Numbered from the stretch's first letter, positions 1 to 6,000 are shown. The stretch: DNA of 9,020 nucleotides from Thermoproteota archaeon (GCA_013153895.1 JAADDN010000140.1:1-9020), one strand, 5' to 3'. The notes: generated by a model not told the origin, from the sequence alone. Made by a program: numbers and translations.

Positions 1-15
1 AGTTTTACCACTCAT
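1..15 (-). CDS. Possible start of an unidentified gene (5 codons only)
   Basis: An ATG on the minus strand at 15 opens MSGKT and runs off the window edge. A TATA-like element (CCTTAAAAATC on the minus strand, 46 to 36) is centred about 26 nt before the ATG, the spacing expected for a leaderless archaeal gene. It follows the atpB terminator in the same orientation. In many archaea other A-ATPase subunits, such as subunit D, neighbour atpB, but five codons cannot identify the product. The start is inferred from promoter spacing alone. Confidence 0.28.
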
Positions 16-35
16 TGAGCGTATACTGTGTTAAA

Positions 36-46
36 GATTTTTAAGG
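36..46 (-). promoter_or_regulatory. TATA-like box for the gene at the left edge
   Basis: On the minus strand this reads CCTTAAAAATC. It is centred about 26 nt upstream of an ATG at 15, which fits archaeal TBP/TFB promoter geometry with transcription starting at the start codon. Only spacing and base composition support it. Confidence 0.3.
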
Positions 47-103
47 ATTATTTCTTCAGTAGACGTATTATCCTTGAGGTATTGAAAGTTTGCTAGGAGT
101 AGA

Positions 104-140
104 ATTCAGGATATAGACCTGAATCAGGAGAAAACCTGAT
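104..140. repeat. Two tandem short hairpins sharing CAGG/CCTG arms
   Basis: ATTCAGG (104-110) pairs with CCTGAAT (118-124) around a 7-nt loop. ATCAGG (123-128) pairs with CCTGAT (135-140) around a 6-nt loop. The stems share two bases at 123-124 and their arms are nearly interchangeable, so TCAGG at 106 could also pair with CCTGA at 135. They lie between the T-tracts after atpB and the next promoter. No known RNA family is recognised; they could be part of an untranslated region or a protein-binding site. Confidence 0.5.
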
Positions 141-151
141 ACAGCGTTGAA

Positions 152-196
152 GCGTGTGAGAAAAATACTTGAAAAATATTCAAAAAGTATGATACT
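152..196 (-). terminator. T-tract terminator after atpB
   Basis: Read on the minus strand, directly after the atpB stop, there is a small inverted repeat AAGTA-TCA-TACTT (196 to 184). It is followed by three TTTTT runs separated by short A/G/C-containing spacers. Crenarchaeal intrinsic termination relies mainly on such T-runs, so this is the likely 3' end of the atpB transcript. The 5-bp repeat is weak and may be incidental. Confidence 0.6.
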
Positions 197-201
197 TACC
201 C

Positions 202-1668
202 TTACTTGGCAACAGCCTCGTCCTTTATAGACTCGAACACTGATCTTCTATAGTATCTCTTTGTTAGGTCTGGAGGAACTAACGTCAGCTCATCCTCTGG
301 TAATATGCTTAGGACTTCCCATGCTAGGTCAAGAGTCTGCTCGAATGTTCTTCTCTCATAGAATCCTTGTGATAGGAATCTTCTCTCGAATGCATCAGCG
401 AAGCGTAGGTATCTCCTCTCTCTCCATCCTAGGTTAGCTTCTCCTACTAGTATTGCTAACTTTCTTATCTCTACAGCCTTAGCATATGCTGCTACTAGCT
501 GATTACCAACGTACTTGTGGTCTTCTCTTGTCTTTCCTTCACCTACTGCGTCCTTCATGAGTCTTGATAGGCTTGCTACTCCTACGAACTCTCCTACTAC
601 GTCTATTGGTGGGTATATACCCTTGCCCCATAGTGCTCTGCTTAGTATTATCTGACCCTCAGTTATGTATCCTGATAGGTCTGGTATTGGGTGAGTTATG
701 TCGTCGTGAGGCATTGTGAGGATTGGGAACTGTGTTAGGCTTCCCTTCTTTCCAACAACTTTTCCACATCTCTCATATATTGTTGCTAGGTCAGTATACA
801 TGTATCCTGGGTATCCTCTTCTTCCAGGTAGCTCTCCCTTGCTGCTTGATAGCTCTCTAAGTCCCTCACAGTAGTTTGTCATGTCTGTGAGGATTGCTAG
901 GACGTGGTATCCCTTCTCCCATGCTAGGTACTCTGCTATTGTTAGTCCTATTCTTGGAGCTAGTATACGCTCTGCTACTGGGTCGTTAGCTAGGTTGAGT
1001 ACTACTACTAGCCTTCTTAATGCTCCTGTCTTCTTGAACTCGTTTAGGAAGAATAGTGCCTCCTCCATCTTGAGTCCAATACCTACGAAGACTATGACGA
1101 AGTCCTCCTCCTTTCCTGGAACTGTTGCTTGTCTAGCTACCTGTGCTGCTACTAGGTTGTGTGGTAGTCCTGATCCTGAGAATATTGGTAGCTTCTGTCC
1201 TCTCACCATTGTGAACATTGCATCTATTCCGCTTATTCCAGTCTCTATTGGCTCGTTTGGTGGTATTCTCGTGTATGGGTTAAGTGGCTCTCCCATTATG
1301 TCTCTATAGTCCTCTGCTGGTGGTAGTGGTAGTCCATCTCTTGGAGCTCCCTTACCATCAAGTACTCTTCCAATAAACTCCTCTGATACAGGAACCTTCA
1401 GGGTCTCTCCATAGAATCTGACTGTGCTTCCTAGAGCTGGTAGTCCTAGGGTTCCTGTCAGGACTTGTGCGACAGCGAAGTTCTCTCCTACCTCTACTAC
1501 CTGTACAGTCCTAGGTATTCCATCTGGTCCTGTTACTACTCCTATCTCTCCATAAGCTACTCCTCTCGTTCTCTCTATGATTATGAGTGGACCCTTAACC
1601 TCTCTTACGGTAGAGTACTCTGATACTCCCTTAATTAGAGGAGCCTCAACTAACTTGGACAAGCTCAA
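202..1668 (-). CDS. atpB: A-type ATP synthase (A1Ao) subunit B
   Basis: This is the non-catalytic nucleotide-binding subunit of the archaeal A1Ao ATP synthase. It alternates with catalytic subunit A in the membrane-attached A1 head. It has the degenerate P-loop typical of subunit B (SGSGLPHN, residues 164-171, no GKT). It also has the TDMTNYCEGLRE segment (261-272), PGRRGYPGYMYTDLATIYER (281-300) and SLSRLM (366-371) with the conserved interface arginine R369. At 488 residues it is somewhat longer than the usual 460-470. Part of the excess is VGEFVGVA (358-365), where family members normally have LP between PPI(N/D)V and SLSR. The frame opens with TTG at 1668. A second TTG at 1662 is better placed, 6 nt behind a GGGG Shine-Dalgarno-like run; the ATG at 1678 is out of frame. 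It is transcribed alone away from a plus-strand promoter, and subunit A is not upstream in the window. Confidence 0.96.
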   Translation of the reverse strand: MSLSKLVEAPLIKGVSEYSTVREVKGPLIIIERTRGVAYGEIGVVTGPDGIPRTVQVVEVGENFAVAQVLTGTLGLPALGSTVRFYGETLKVPVSEEFIGRVLDGKGAPRDGLPLPPAEDYRDIMGEPLNPYTRIPPNEPIETGISGIDAMFTMVRGQKLPIFSGSGLPHNLVAAQVARQATVPGKEEDFVIVFVGIGLKMEEALFFLNEFKKTGALRRLVVVLNLANDPVAERILAPRIGLTIAEYLAWEKGYHVLAILTDMTNYCEGLRELSSSKGELPGRRGYPGYMYTDLATIYERCGKVVGKKGSLTQFPILTMPHDDITHPIPDLSGYITEGQIILSRALWGKGIYPPIDVVGEFVGVASLSRLMKDAVGEGKTREDHKYVGNQLVAAYAKAVEIRKLAILVGEANLGWRERRYLRFADAFERRFLSQGFYERRTFEQTLDLAWEVLSILPEDELTLVPPDLTKRYYRRSVFESIKDEAVAK

Positions 1669-1693
1669 CCCCTGTCATATACCTTGTCCTACC

Positions 1694-1703
1694 TATTTTA
1701 AAG
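1694..1703 (-). promoter_or_regulatory. atpB: atpB promoter (TATA box)
   Basis: The minus strand reads CTTTAAAATA here. Transcription about 26 nt downstream would begin near 1672-1675, leaving a very short leader containing the GGGG Shine-Dalgarno-like run before the TTG start. The box abuts the plus-strand TATA box at 1704-1710, giving a compact back-to-back promoter pair. Confidence 0.5.
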
Positions 1704-1710
1704 TTTTATA
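1704..1710 (+). promoter_or_regulatory. Promoter of the C/D box sRNA
   Basis: TTTTATA is centred near 1707. A start about 26 nt downstream falls at about 1731-1735, immediately before the C box, which is where the RNA's 5' end is expected. No protein start lies at that distance, so the box supports an independently transcribed small RNA. Confidence 0.5.
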
Positions 1711-1730
1711 GAAGTCATCAAGCTGTAAGT

Positions 1731-1790
1731 ACGTGATGATGAGATTCCTTTAAAGTGACTAGTGATCGAACACCCCTTACTGATACCTAT
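1731..1790 (+). ncRNA. C/D box 2'-O-methylation guide RNA (predicted)
   Basis: The order and spacing match archaeal double-guide C/D sRNAs, which with L7Ae, Nop5 and fibrillarin direct ribose methylation. C box ATGATGA is at 1736-1742 (an overlapping GTGATGA begins at 1733). A 12-nt guide follows at 1743-1754, then D' box GTGA (1755-1758, one mismatch to CTGA) and a 3-nt spacer. C' box GTGATCG is at 1762-1768, an 11-nt guide at 1769-1779, and a perfect D box CTGA at 1780-1783. The D' guide is complementary to TTAAAGGAAT, which I recall from the universally conserved archaeal 16S rRNA segment around E. coli position 915. Counting five nucleotides from D' predicts methylation at the equivalent of A914. 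I could not assign the D guide (target form TAAGGGGTGTT). The outer boundaries are approximate. Confidence 0.7.
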
Positions 1791-1828
1791 AGGTAATACC
1801 TTATGAATATTCTGTAGCATGACACAAG

Positions 1829-1836
1829 TTTTATTA
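1829..1836 (+). promoter_or_regulatory. Promoter of the zinc ribbon gene
   Basis: TTTTATTA is centred near 1832, predicting a start near 1858 and a leader of roughly a dozen bases before the ATG at 1872. It makes the zinc ribbon gene transcriptionally separate from the sRNA. Confidence 0.45.
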
Positions 1837-1871
1837 AGCAGATACGAGGTCATAGAGGGAAGTGACTCAGT

Positions 1872-2156
1872 ATGAGATTCTGTCCAAGATGTAGATCCAT
1901 GCTCGTACCCGTGAAGAAGGGGGATAAACAAGTATTAAGATGTACCAGGTGCGGATATGAGGAGGAGGTCACAGATAAGACTAGGAGCGGGTATGTTACT
2001 AGGAGAGAGATAGCTGAGGAGAAGCATACTGGAGTAGCAATATCAAGCGAGTCTGAGAGAGGAATGACAAGCGAGGAGAGAGAGCTACTAGAGGACTATC
2101 ATAAGCAGCTTCTAGAGAACCTATACGAGACAGAGAGGGAGAGCGAGGAGGATTAA
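1872..2156 (+). CDS. RPA12/RPB9/TFS-related zinc ribbon protein lacking the C-terminal ribbon
   Basis: The first 35 residues are the N-terminal zinc ribbon of archaeal transcription factor S and RNA polymerase small subunits (RPA12/RPB9/RPC11 family), with Cys at 4, 7, 24 and 27 in CPRC...CTRCGYE. Full TFS is about 105-115 residues and ends in a second ribbon carrying the Asp-Glu tip that stimulates RNA cleavage. This 94-residue protein has instead a charged, predicted helical and acidic tail (67-94), with no further cysteine. Only 44 nt separate its stop from the next start, so the missing ribbon is not hidden behind a frameshift. It probably docks on RNA polymerase, but cleavage stimulation is not expected; an rpoM-like inhibitor or structural paralogue is possible. 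It precedes S27ae on the same strand. Confidence 0.8.
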   Translation: MRFCPRCRSMLVPVKKGDKQVLRCTRCGYEEEVTDKTRSGYVTRREIAEEKHTGVAISSESERGMTSEERELLEDYHKQLLENLYETERESEED

Positions 2157-2167
2157 GAATAGGAAAG

Positions 2168-2178
2168 CTTTTATTTAA
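2168..2178 (+). promoter_or_regulatory. Promoter of the S27ae-ubiD pair
   Basis: CTTTTATTTAA is centred near 2173, 27-28 nt before the ATG at 2201, so the S27ae message would be leaderless or nearly so. The next gene starts 3 nt after S27ae with no promoter between, so this box should drive both. Confidence 0.5.
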
Positions 2179-2200
2179 GGGAGAATGCAAGTGACCTAGC

Positions 2201-2422
2201 ATGGGAAAGCAGGTAAAAGCTAGAGCACACACGTGGTATGAGGTAGATTACAATACTGGAACAATAAAGTTCCTCAGAAGATTCTGCCCAAGATGTGGAA
2301 GCGTGATGGCATATCACAAGGTTCCAGTACCAAGATGGCACTGTGGAAAATGTAGTTACACGATATTCGAGGTACAGCAGCAACCGTCAGCTCCAAGAGA
2401 GAAGCCTAGTAGAAAGAAGTAA
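2201..2422 (+). CDS. rps27ae: 30S ribosomal protein S27ae (eS31)
   Basis: This is a small zinc ribbon protein of the archaeal/eukaryotic 30S subunit. It is recognised from YEVDYNTGTIKFLRRFCPRCG, the second ribbon half RWHCGKC (zinc ligands C29, C32, C48, C51) and the aromatic TIFE that follows. The core length is normal; the last 15 residues form a basic, proline-containing tail. The usual archaeal neighbour S24e is absent here. Its place upstream is taken by the TFS-like ribbon protein, and downstream the UbiD-like decarboxylase follows after 3 nt, implying one transcript. Start: ATG 2201, about 27 nt behind a TATA box. Confidence 0.93.
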   Translation: MGKQVKARAHTWYEVDYNTGTIKFLRRFCPRCGSVMAYHKVPVPRWHCGKCSYTIFEVQQQPSAPREKPSRKK

Positions 2423-2425
2423 GAG

Positions 2426-3796
2426 ATGAAGGATCTCTCGCTCGATACGTACGTAGACTATCTCCTAGATAGGGGGCACATAGTTAAGGAGGTAACCACC
2501 GAGCTATCTCCAGACCTCGAGATTCCTAGCGTCATAATACGTGAAGAGAAGAACGAACCTGACAATATACTCCTCTTCTCTAAGATCAAGAATCATAACA
2601 ATTTTATAGGTATCTCCCTACTTTTAAACACTAGGAGAAAACTACGCGAGTTATTTAATGTTAATAATGATGTAGAACTTTATAGAAGGATAATAAGTGG
2701 AGTTGAGTCGGGTGGAGGTAAGGTTCAGCAAGTATCTTCACATGATTTTAAGATTGTTCAAGATTTTGATTTAAGAAGACTTCCGTTCGCAAGATTCTAC
2801 AATAATGAACGTTCTCCTTATCTTACTTCAGGTATCGTTGTTGGTCTAGATGTTGAGGAGAAGATAGTTAATGCTTCTATACATAGGTTAACTCCCATTG
2901 ATAAGGATAGGCTCGTCATTAGGCTTGTTCCTAGGCATCTATACTCTATATGGGTTAACAATGCTCAGAAGGGTAAGGATACTCCTGTAGCGATAATATG
3001 GGGTATAAATCCGATAGTTCTTCTTGCAGCTGCTTGTTCACCACCTTATGGAGTATTTGAGCTAGGTCTTGTAGAGAAGTTCATTGGTGTTCCTGTAAAA
3101 GTATTTTATGAAGATGATCTTCCTATTCCTGTTGATGCTGAGATCGTGCTTATAGGTAAGATTCTTAGAGATGAGAAGGCTAGTGAGGGACCTTGCGCAG
3201 ACATTCTACTTCTCTACGATGATGTTCGTGAGCAGCCTATCATTAAGATAGAGAAGGTACTCTTCAAGAATAAAGATAGACTTTACGCTCACTATCTTGT
3301 TCCTGGTCTTGGAGAGCATAGGATACTTATGAGTATTGAGAAAGAAGCTAAAATATGGAGATTCGTTAGCAATGTTGTTCCTGAGGTTAAGGCTGTGAGA
3401 TTAACTCCAGGAGGAGGATCCTGGCTTCATGCTGTGATATCTATTAGAAAGAACACTGATGGTGATGCTAAGAATGCTATACTTGCAGCTTTTGCTGCTC
3501 ATCCATCACTGAAACATGTTGTGATAGTTGATGATGATGTAGATGTTGATGATCCTGTTCAAGTTGAGTGGGCCATAGCGACCAGGTTTAGAGCTGATAG
3601 AGATCTAGTTGTGATAAGCAATGTTAGAGGATCAACTCTCGATCCATCATGTATAGATCAGAGTAGTGGTTTAACGTGTAAGGTTGGTATTGATGCTACA
3701 AAACCGATAAGTAGTGGCTGGAAGTTTGATATGGTTAAGAATAGTGTTCAAGTAAGTTACAACTTTAGACTCTTAAGATCACGCGAAGGCTCGTGA
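2426..3796 (+). CDS. UbiD-family decarboxylase, probable trans-anhydromevalonate 5-phosphate decarboxylase
   Basis: UbiD-family enzymes use prenylated FMN, made by UbiX, for non-oxidative decarboxylation. Archaeal members of about this length serve the archaeal mevalonate pathway, converting trans-anhydromevalonate 5-phosphate to isopentenyl phosphate for isoprenoid lipids. Aligning by eye to fungal Fdc1, N149 and H171 fall at metal/cofactor ligand positions. R154 falls at the catalytic Arg. E254 and D259 in EGPCAD match the EGPFGE glutamate pair, with Asp replacing the second Glu. The N-terminal domain (SPDLEIPSVI..LLFSKIK) and C-terminal HVVIVDDDVDVDDPVQVEWAIATR (about 366-389) are typical. 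At 456 residues it is full length. The start ATG is 3 nt after the S27ae stop, with only weak Shine-Dalgarno sequence, so translational coupling is likely. The family is certain; the substrate is inferred from archaeal context, and no UbiX lies in the window. Confidence 0.88.
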   Translation: MKDLSLDTYVDYLLDRGHIVKEVTTELSPDLEIPSVIIREEKNEPDNILLFSKIKNHNNFIGISLLLNTRRKLRELFNVNNDVELYRRIISGVESGGGKVQQVSSHDFKIVQDFDLRRLPFARFYNNERSPYLTSGIVVGLDVEEKIVNASIHRLTPIDKDRLVIRLVPRHLYSIWVNNAQKGKDTPVAIIWGINPIVLLAAACSPPYGVFELGLVEKFIGVPVKVFYEDDLPIPVDAEIVLIGKILRDEKASEGPCADILLLYDDVREQPIIKIEKVLFKNKDRLYAHYLVPGLGEHRILMSIEKEAKIWRFVSNVVPEVKAVRLTPGGGSWLHAVISIRKNTDGDAKNAILAAFAAHPSLKHVVIVDDDVDVDDPVQVEWAIATRFRADRDLVVISNVRGSTLDPSCIDQSSGLTCKVGIDATKPISSGWKFDMVKNSVQVSYNFRLLRSREGS

Positions 3797-3812
3797 ACCA
3801 TCTTGATCGTAG

Positions 3813-3820
3813 TTTTATAA
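3813..3820 (+). promoter_or_regulatory. Promoter of the coiled-coil protein gene
   Basis: TTTTATAA is centred near 3816, predicting transcription from about 3842, so this gene is separate from ubiD. A second AT-rich GATATATA lies at 3843-3850, too close to the starts to serve as their TATA box. Confidence 0.5.
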
Positions 3821-3852
3821 ATCCTCCTTCATACTAGATAAAGATATATAGG

Positions 3853-4452
3853 ATGATGATCATGGCAGTTGATGAGGTTCAGGATGATTTGAGGAAGTAT
3901 CTGAGTGATTACCTAGCTGTGAGAGAGCTTAAGAAGAGCGTTGAGAAGAGATTGAAAGATCTGGAGAAAGAGAGAGCTAAGAGACCTAGAGATAGAAAGA
4001 TTAGACATAGCATATCTGGTCTAAGATCGACACTGAGAACTCTAGAGAATAGGAAAGAAGTCATATTGAGAACACTTAATGCTAGATTAGCTAGAAACAT
4101 AGGTACAATAACAATGCGAGACATAGAACTTCAACCTCATGAGTATCATGCAAGCGTTAATGGTAAAGATAGGATAGCGGTATACAAGATCGTTGAGGAT
4201 GAAGATGAAGCTAGTCCTCTTAAGATACTTGTCAAGATACCTAGAATAGAACTATCTAAAGCTGAAGAACTACTCTCATTGGTAGACGATGTTCTTAGAT
4301 TATTTAAAGAGAAGGTAGGATTACCTGTGAGAGTTCACATAGATAAGTTAGTGATGAACGAGAATGAGCTAGATACTGCAATAGATATATTGAAGAGACG
4401 TGGATTCAAGGTCTCTAAGCAGGGTAGAAGGTTCACATTTACTAGCGATTAG
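3853..4452 (+). CDS. Unrecognised coiled-coil protein, 199 residues
   Basis: I do not recognise the family. Residues about 10-85 are highly charged (K/R/E/D-rich) with regularly spaced Leu/Ile, consistent with a long helical hairpin or coiled coil. Residues about 86-199 look like a small alpha/beta domain, with strands such as KILVKIPRI and VRVHIDKLVM separated by acidic helices. There is no cysteine, signal peptide or membrane segment, so it is probably cytosolic. Three ATGs compete (3853, 3856, 3862). The third, giving MAVDEVQDD, leaves a more usual leader length from the predicted start near 3842, and I cannot decide between them. Its end overlaps the convergent four-cysteine gene by 11 bp. 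Confidence 0.75.
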   Translation: MMIMAVDEVQDDLRKYLSDYLAVRELKKSVEKRLKDLEKERAKRPRDRKIRHSISGLRSTLRTLENRKEVILRTLNARLARNIGTITMRDIELQPHEYHASVNGKDRIAVYKIVEDEDEASPLKILVKIPRIELSKAEELLSLVDDVLRLFKEKVGLPVRVHIDKLVMNENELDTAIDILKRRGFKVSKQGRRFTFTSD

Positions 4453-4618
4453 TAGCTATCTGCTTCATCTTGTAGTAGTTTGCTAGTATTGGACAGTTCT
4501 TACCTCCTGAGAGACAGTGTTCAATAAATTTTCCTCTTCTCAATCTCCACTCTTCTGGTGGCATTAATATACATCTATCACCATCTCTAGTACTTTGATA
4601 GAATATACACTTAGTCAC
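4442..4618 (-). CDS. Small four-cysteine protein, 58 residues
   Basis: A GTG start at 4618 gives a 58-residue reading ending at TAG 4442, beginning MTKCIFYQSTRDGDRC. Cysteines are at 4, 16, 35 and 42 (C-x11-C-x18-C-x6-C), with a motif LMPPEEWRLRRGKF between and HCLSGGKNCPIL near the end. The C...C...C...CP layout resembles small archaeal and bacterial metal-binding proteins, so a zinc or iron-sulfur site is plausible. It is too short for usual ORF cut-offs. It starts 33 nt after the GPN GTPase stop on the same strand, so it is probably the last gene of that operon; AT-rich sequence at 4642-4650 could also be its own TATA box. The 11-bp tail-to-tail overlap with the coiled-coil gene is unusual but tolerable. 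Confidence 0.7.
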   Translation of the reverse strand: MTKCIFYQSTRDGDRCILMPPEEWRLRRGKFIEHCLSGGKNCPILANYYKMKQIATNR

Positions 4619-4651
4619 AGTATGATTATGCTTATATGCCTAATATATGGG

Positions 4652-5431
4652 TTACTCTACGTAGTCGTAATCTTGACCTCCAATATATATCTGATGAAGT
4701 ACTCTGTACAGGTCTTCAAGTCCTTCTCCTGTTTTTGCAGATACAGGAATAAGTCTAGATACTGTTCCTAGAGCTGTTATTACCTCAGTTATCTTCTCAG
4801 TAAGCATTAGCTCTAACTTTCCTCCAATATTTTGAAGTTCCATGCTTAATGCATTTAATAGTTCTTCAGGTTCTTCTGACCAGGTAACTATCTGCTCAAT
4901 AGTCTCTTTATCTACAAGATCTATCTTATTTAGAACATTAACCTGAGGCTTATTGAACTTGAATTGAGATGATAATGATAAGAGCATCGATGATACGAAA
5001 CCTGAAGGTGATCTAGCATATACTGAATCTATGACAAACACTATTGCACTACGTTCAGCACTTAACCTAGATATGAGAAGTGGACCGCTTCCTCGAAATG
5101 CAAATATCTCCATCTGTCCTGGAGTATCTATTAGTACATATGTTGCCCCAAGTGAGAATATTATTTCTCTTATCTTATCAGCATTAACTATTATTGTGTC
5201 AACTGCAGCTATTATTGATGCATTTGGACCAAGTTTATACTTCTTAGCTATTTTTCGTGCAGAGACTATGTCTCTAACATCAACATCAGCTATATATGGT
5301 AGATAGTCAACAGCTGGATCAAGATTCACTAACGCAACATCATACCCCTCCTTCTCAAGCCACTCACCGAACGCATGAACTAGACTCGTCTTTCCACTTC
5401 CTGCTGTTCCTACGAAGAATACTGTGAACAT
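4652..5431 (-). CDS. GPN-loop GTPase (GPN1/XAB1-like)
   Basis: This is a member of the SIMIBI-class GPN-loop GTPases, homodimeric in archaea. Their eukaryotic counterparts help assemble and import RNA polymerase II; the archaeal role is not settled. All motifs are visible: Walker A GTAGSGKTS (8-16), switch-region NLDPAVDYLPY (36-46), the defining GPN tripeptide (68-70), DTPGQME (102-108), the guanine-specificity motif NKID (168-171) and SAKTGEG (231-237). Length (259) is normal, with an acidic tail GGQDYDYVE. The ATG at 5431 is 12 nt after the GNAT stop, so the two genes are probably co-transcribed, with the four-cysteine gene behind. Confidence 0.95.
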   Translation of the reverse strand: MFTVFFVGTAGSGKTSLVHAFGEWLEKEGYDVALVNLDPAVDYLPYIADVDVRDIVSARKIAKKYKLGPNASIIAAVDTIIVNADKIREIIFSLGATYVLIDTPGQMEIFAFRGSGPLLISRLSAERSAIVFVIDSVYARSPSGFVSSMLLSLSSQFKFNKPQVNVLNKIDLVDKETIEQIVTWSEEPEELLNALSMELQNIGGKLELMLTEKITEVITALGTVSRLIPVSAKTGEGLEDLYRVLHQIYIGGQDYDYVE

Positions 5432-5443
5432 TCTTACGTGTCA

Positions 5444-5956
5444 TCAGATTTTAAGTCTCCTATTAAGTTTTAGTAGAACTACATCATCATAATCGTATAT
5501 TCTCCACATGAGATCATACTCATCTTCCAGATCAGCTCCTAGGTCTCTCAATATCTTGTAAGCATCTCTCCAGGTTGTGCATACGTATCCAAGAGATTTG
5601 AATAATCTTAATACTGGTATATTATCTTCCTGTGTTGATGCTATAAAACATTCAACTTTACTTTTCATGTGCTCCTCAGCCCTGATAACGAGAGCCCTAC
5701 CAATACCTCTACGCCTATATTCAGGTTTGACACCCATATAATATATATGTCCAACATTTATTCCAAGGTTAACTATCTTGAACTGAATGAACCCAACTAT
5801 CTCATCTTCGATCTTTGCTACAAGTATCTTATGATTATTAATAGCCTTCTCTGCATAATAAGCATGCCAGCTTGGAAATATCTCACGGATGAGCTTTCTG
5901 ACCTTACTTACATGTTTTCTCTCTAGCTCACATATTTCAACTTTACATAACTCCAT
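5444..5956 (-). CDS. GNAT-family N-acetyltransferase
   Basis: The enzyme transfers acetyl from acetyl-CoA to an amine; the substrate is unknown. The GNAT core is clear: strand 4 and the acetyl-CoA loop read HIYYMGVKPEYRRRGIGRALV, with RRRGIG as the pyrophosphate-binding R/Q-x-x-G-x-G/A motif. It is followed by the helix RAEEHMKSK and the strand-5/motif B region CFIASTQEDNIPVLRLFKSLGYV. About 45 further residues form an acidic then basic C-terminal extension (WRDAYKIL..LKLNRRLKI). I chose the ATG at 5956 (170 residues). An in-frame TTG at 5968 would add four residues but lacks support. It could be RimI-like, acetylating protein N-termini, but the extension is unlike RimI. It is the first gene of the minus-strand operon with the GPN GTPase. 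Confidence 0.88.
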   Translation of the reverse strand: MELCKVEICELERKHVSKVRKLIREIFPSWHAYYAEKAINNHKILVAKIEDEIVGFIQFKIVNLGINVGHIYYMGVKPEYRRRGIGRALVIRAEEHMKSKVECFIASTQEDNIPVLRLFKSLGYVCTTWRDAYKILRDLGADLEDEYDLMWRIYDYDDVVLLKLNRRLKI

Positions 5957-5990
5957 GCTTGAGACCAATCATTATTATAGTTTCTTCCAT

Positions 5991-6000
5991 ACCTAAAAAT
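5991..6000 (+). promoter_or_regulatory. TATA-like box before short ORF 1
   Basis: ACCTAAAAAT is centred about 26 nt before GGTGAGG at 6023-6029, which itself precedes the ATG at 6035. The spacing matches an archaeal promoter with a short Shine-Dalgarno-bearing leader. AT-rich matches are easy to find by chance. Confidence 0.25.

Noticed and set aside
881..1309. 142-codon plus-strand reading frame inside atpB
   Set aside because: It is antisense to highly conserved atpB motifs, has a low-complexity Ser/Thr/Leu composition and no promoter or known domain; it is a shadow of the real gene.
1872..2200. Truncation or frameshift of a full-length TFS gene
   Set aside because: The 94-residue frame is clean and only 44 nt lie before the next start, with no second ribbon cysteines in any frame, so it appears to be a natural short form.
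1698..2383. Minus-strand frames opposite the sRNA, zinc ribbon and S27ae genes
   Set aside because: They lie antisense to recognisable conserved genes and give no domain; the plus-strand genes explain the coding signal.
3853..3905. TGATGA repeats and a CTGA at the start of the coiled-coil gene, considered as a C/D box sRNA
   Set aside because: There is no D' box between the C-like boxes, the guide lengths are wrong, and the sequence is explained as start codons and coding sequence.
5450..5490. Minus-strand ATGATGA and CTGA near the GNAT gene end, considered as a C/D box sRNA
   Set aside because: There are no internal C'/D' boxes and the element is fully within coding sequence.
5669..5926. 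Plus-strand frame inside the GNAT gene
   Set aside because: The GNAT acetyl-CoA motif on the minus strand is convincing, so this frame is a shadow.
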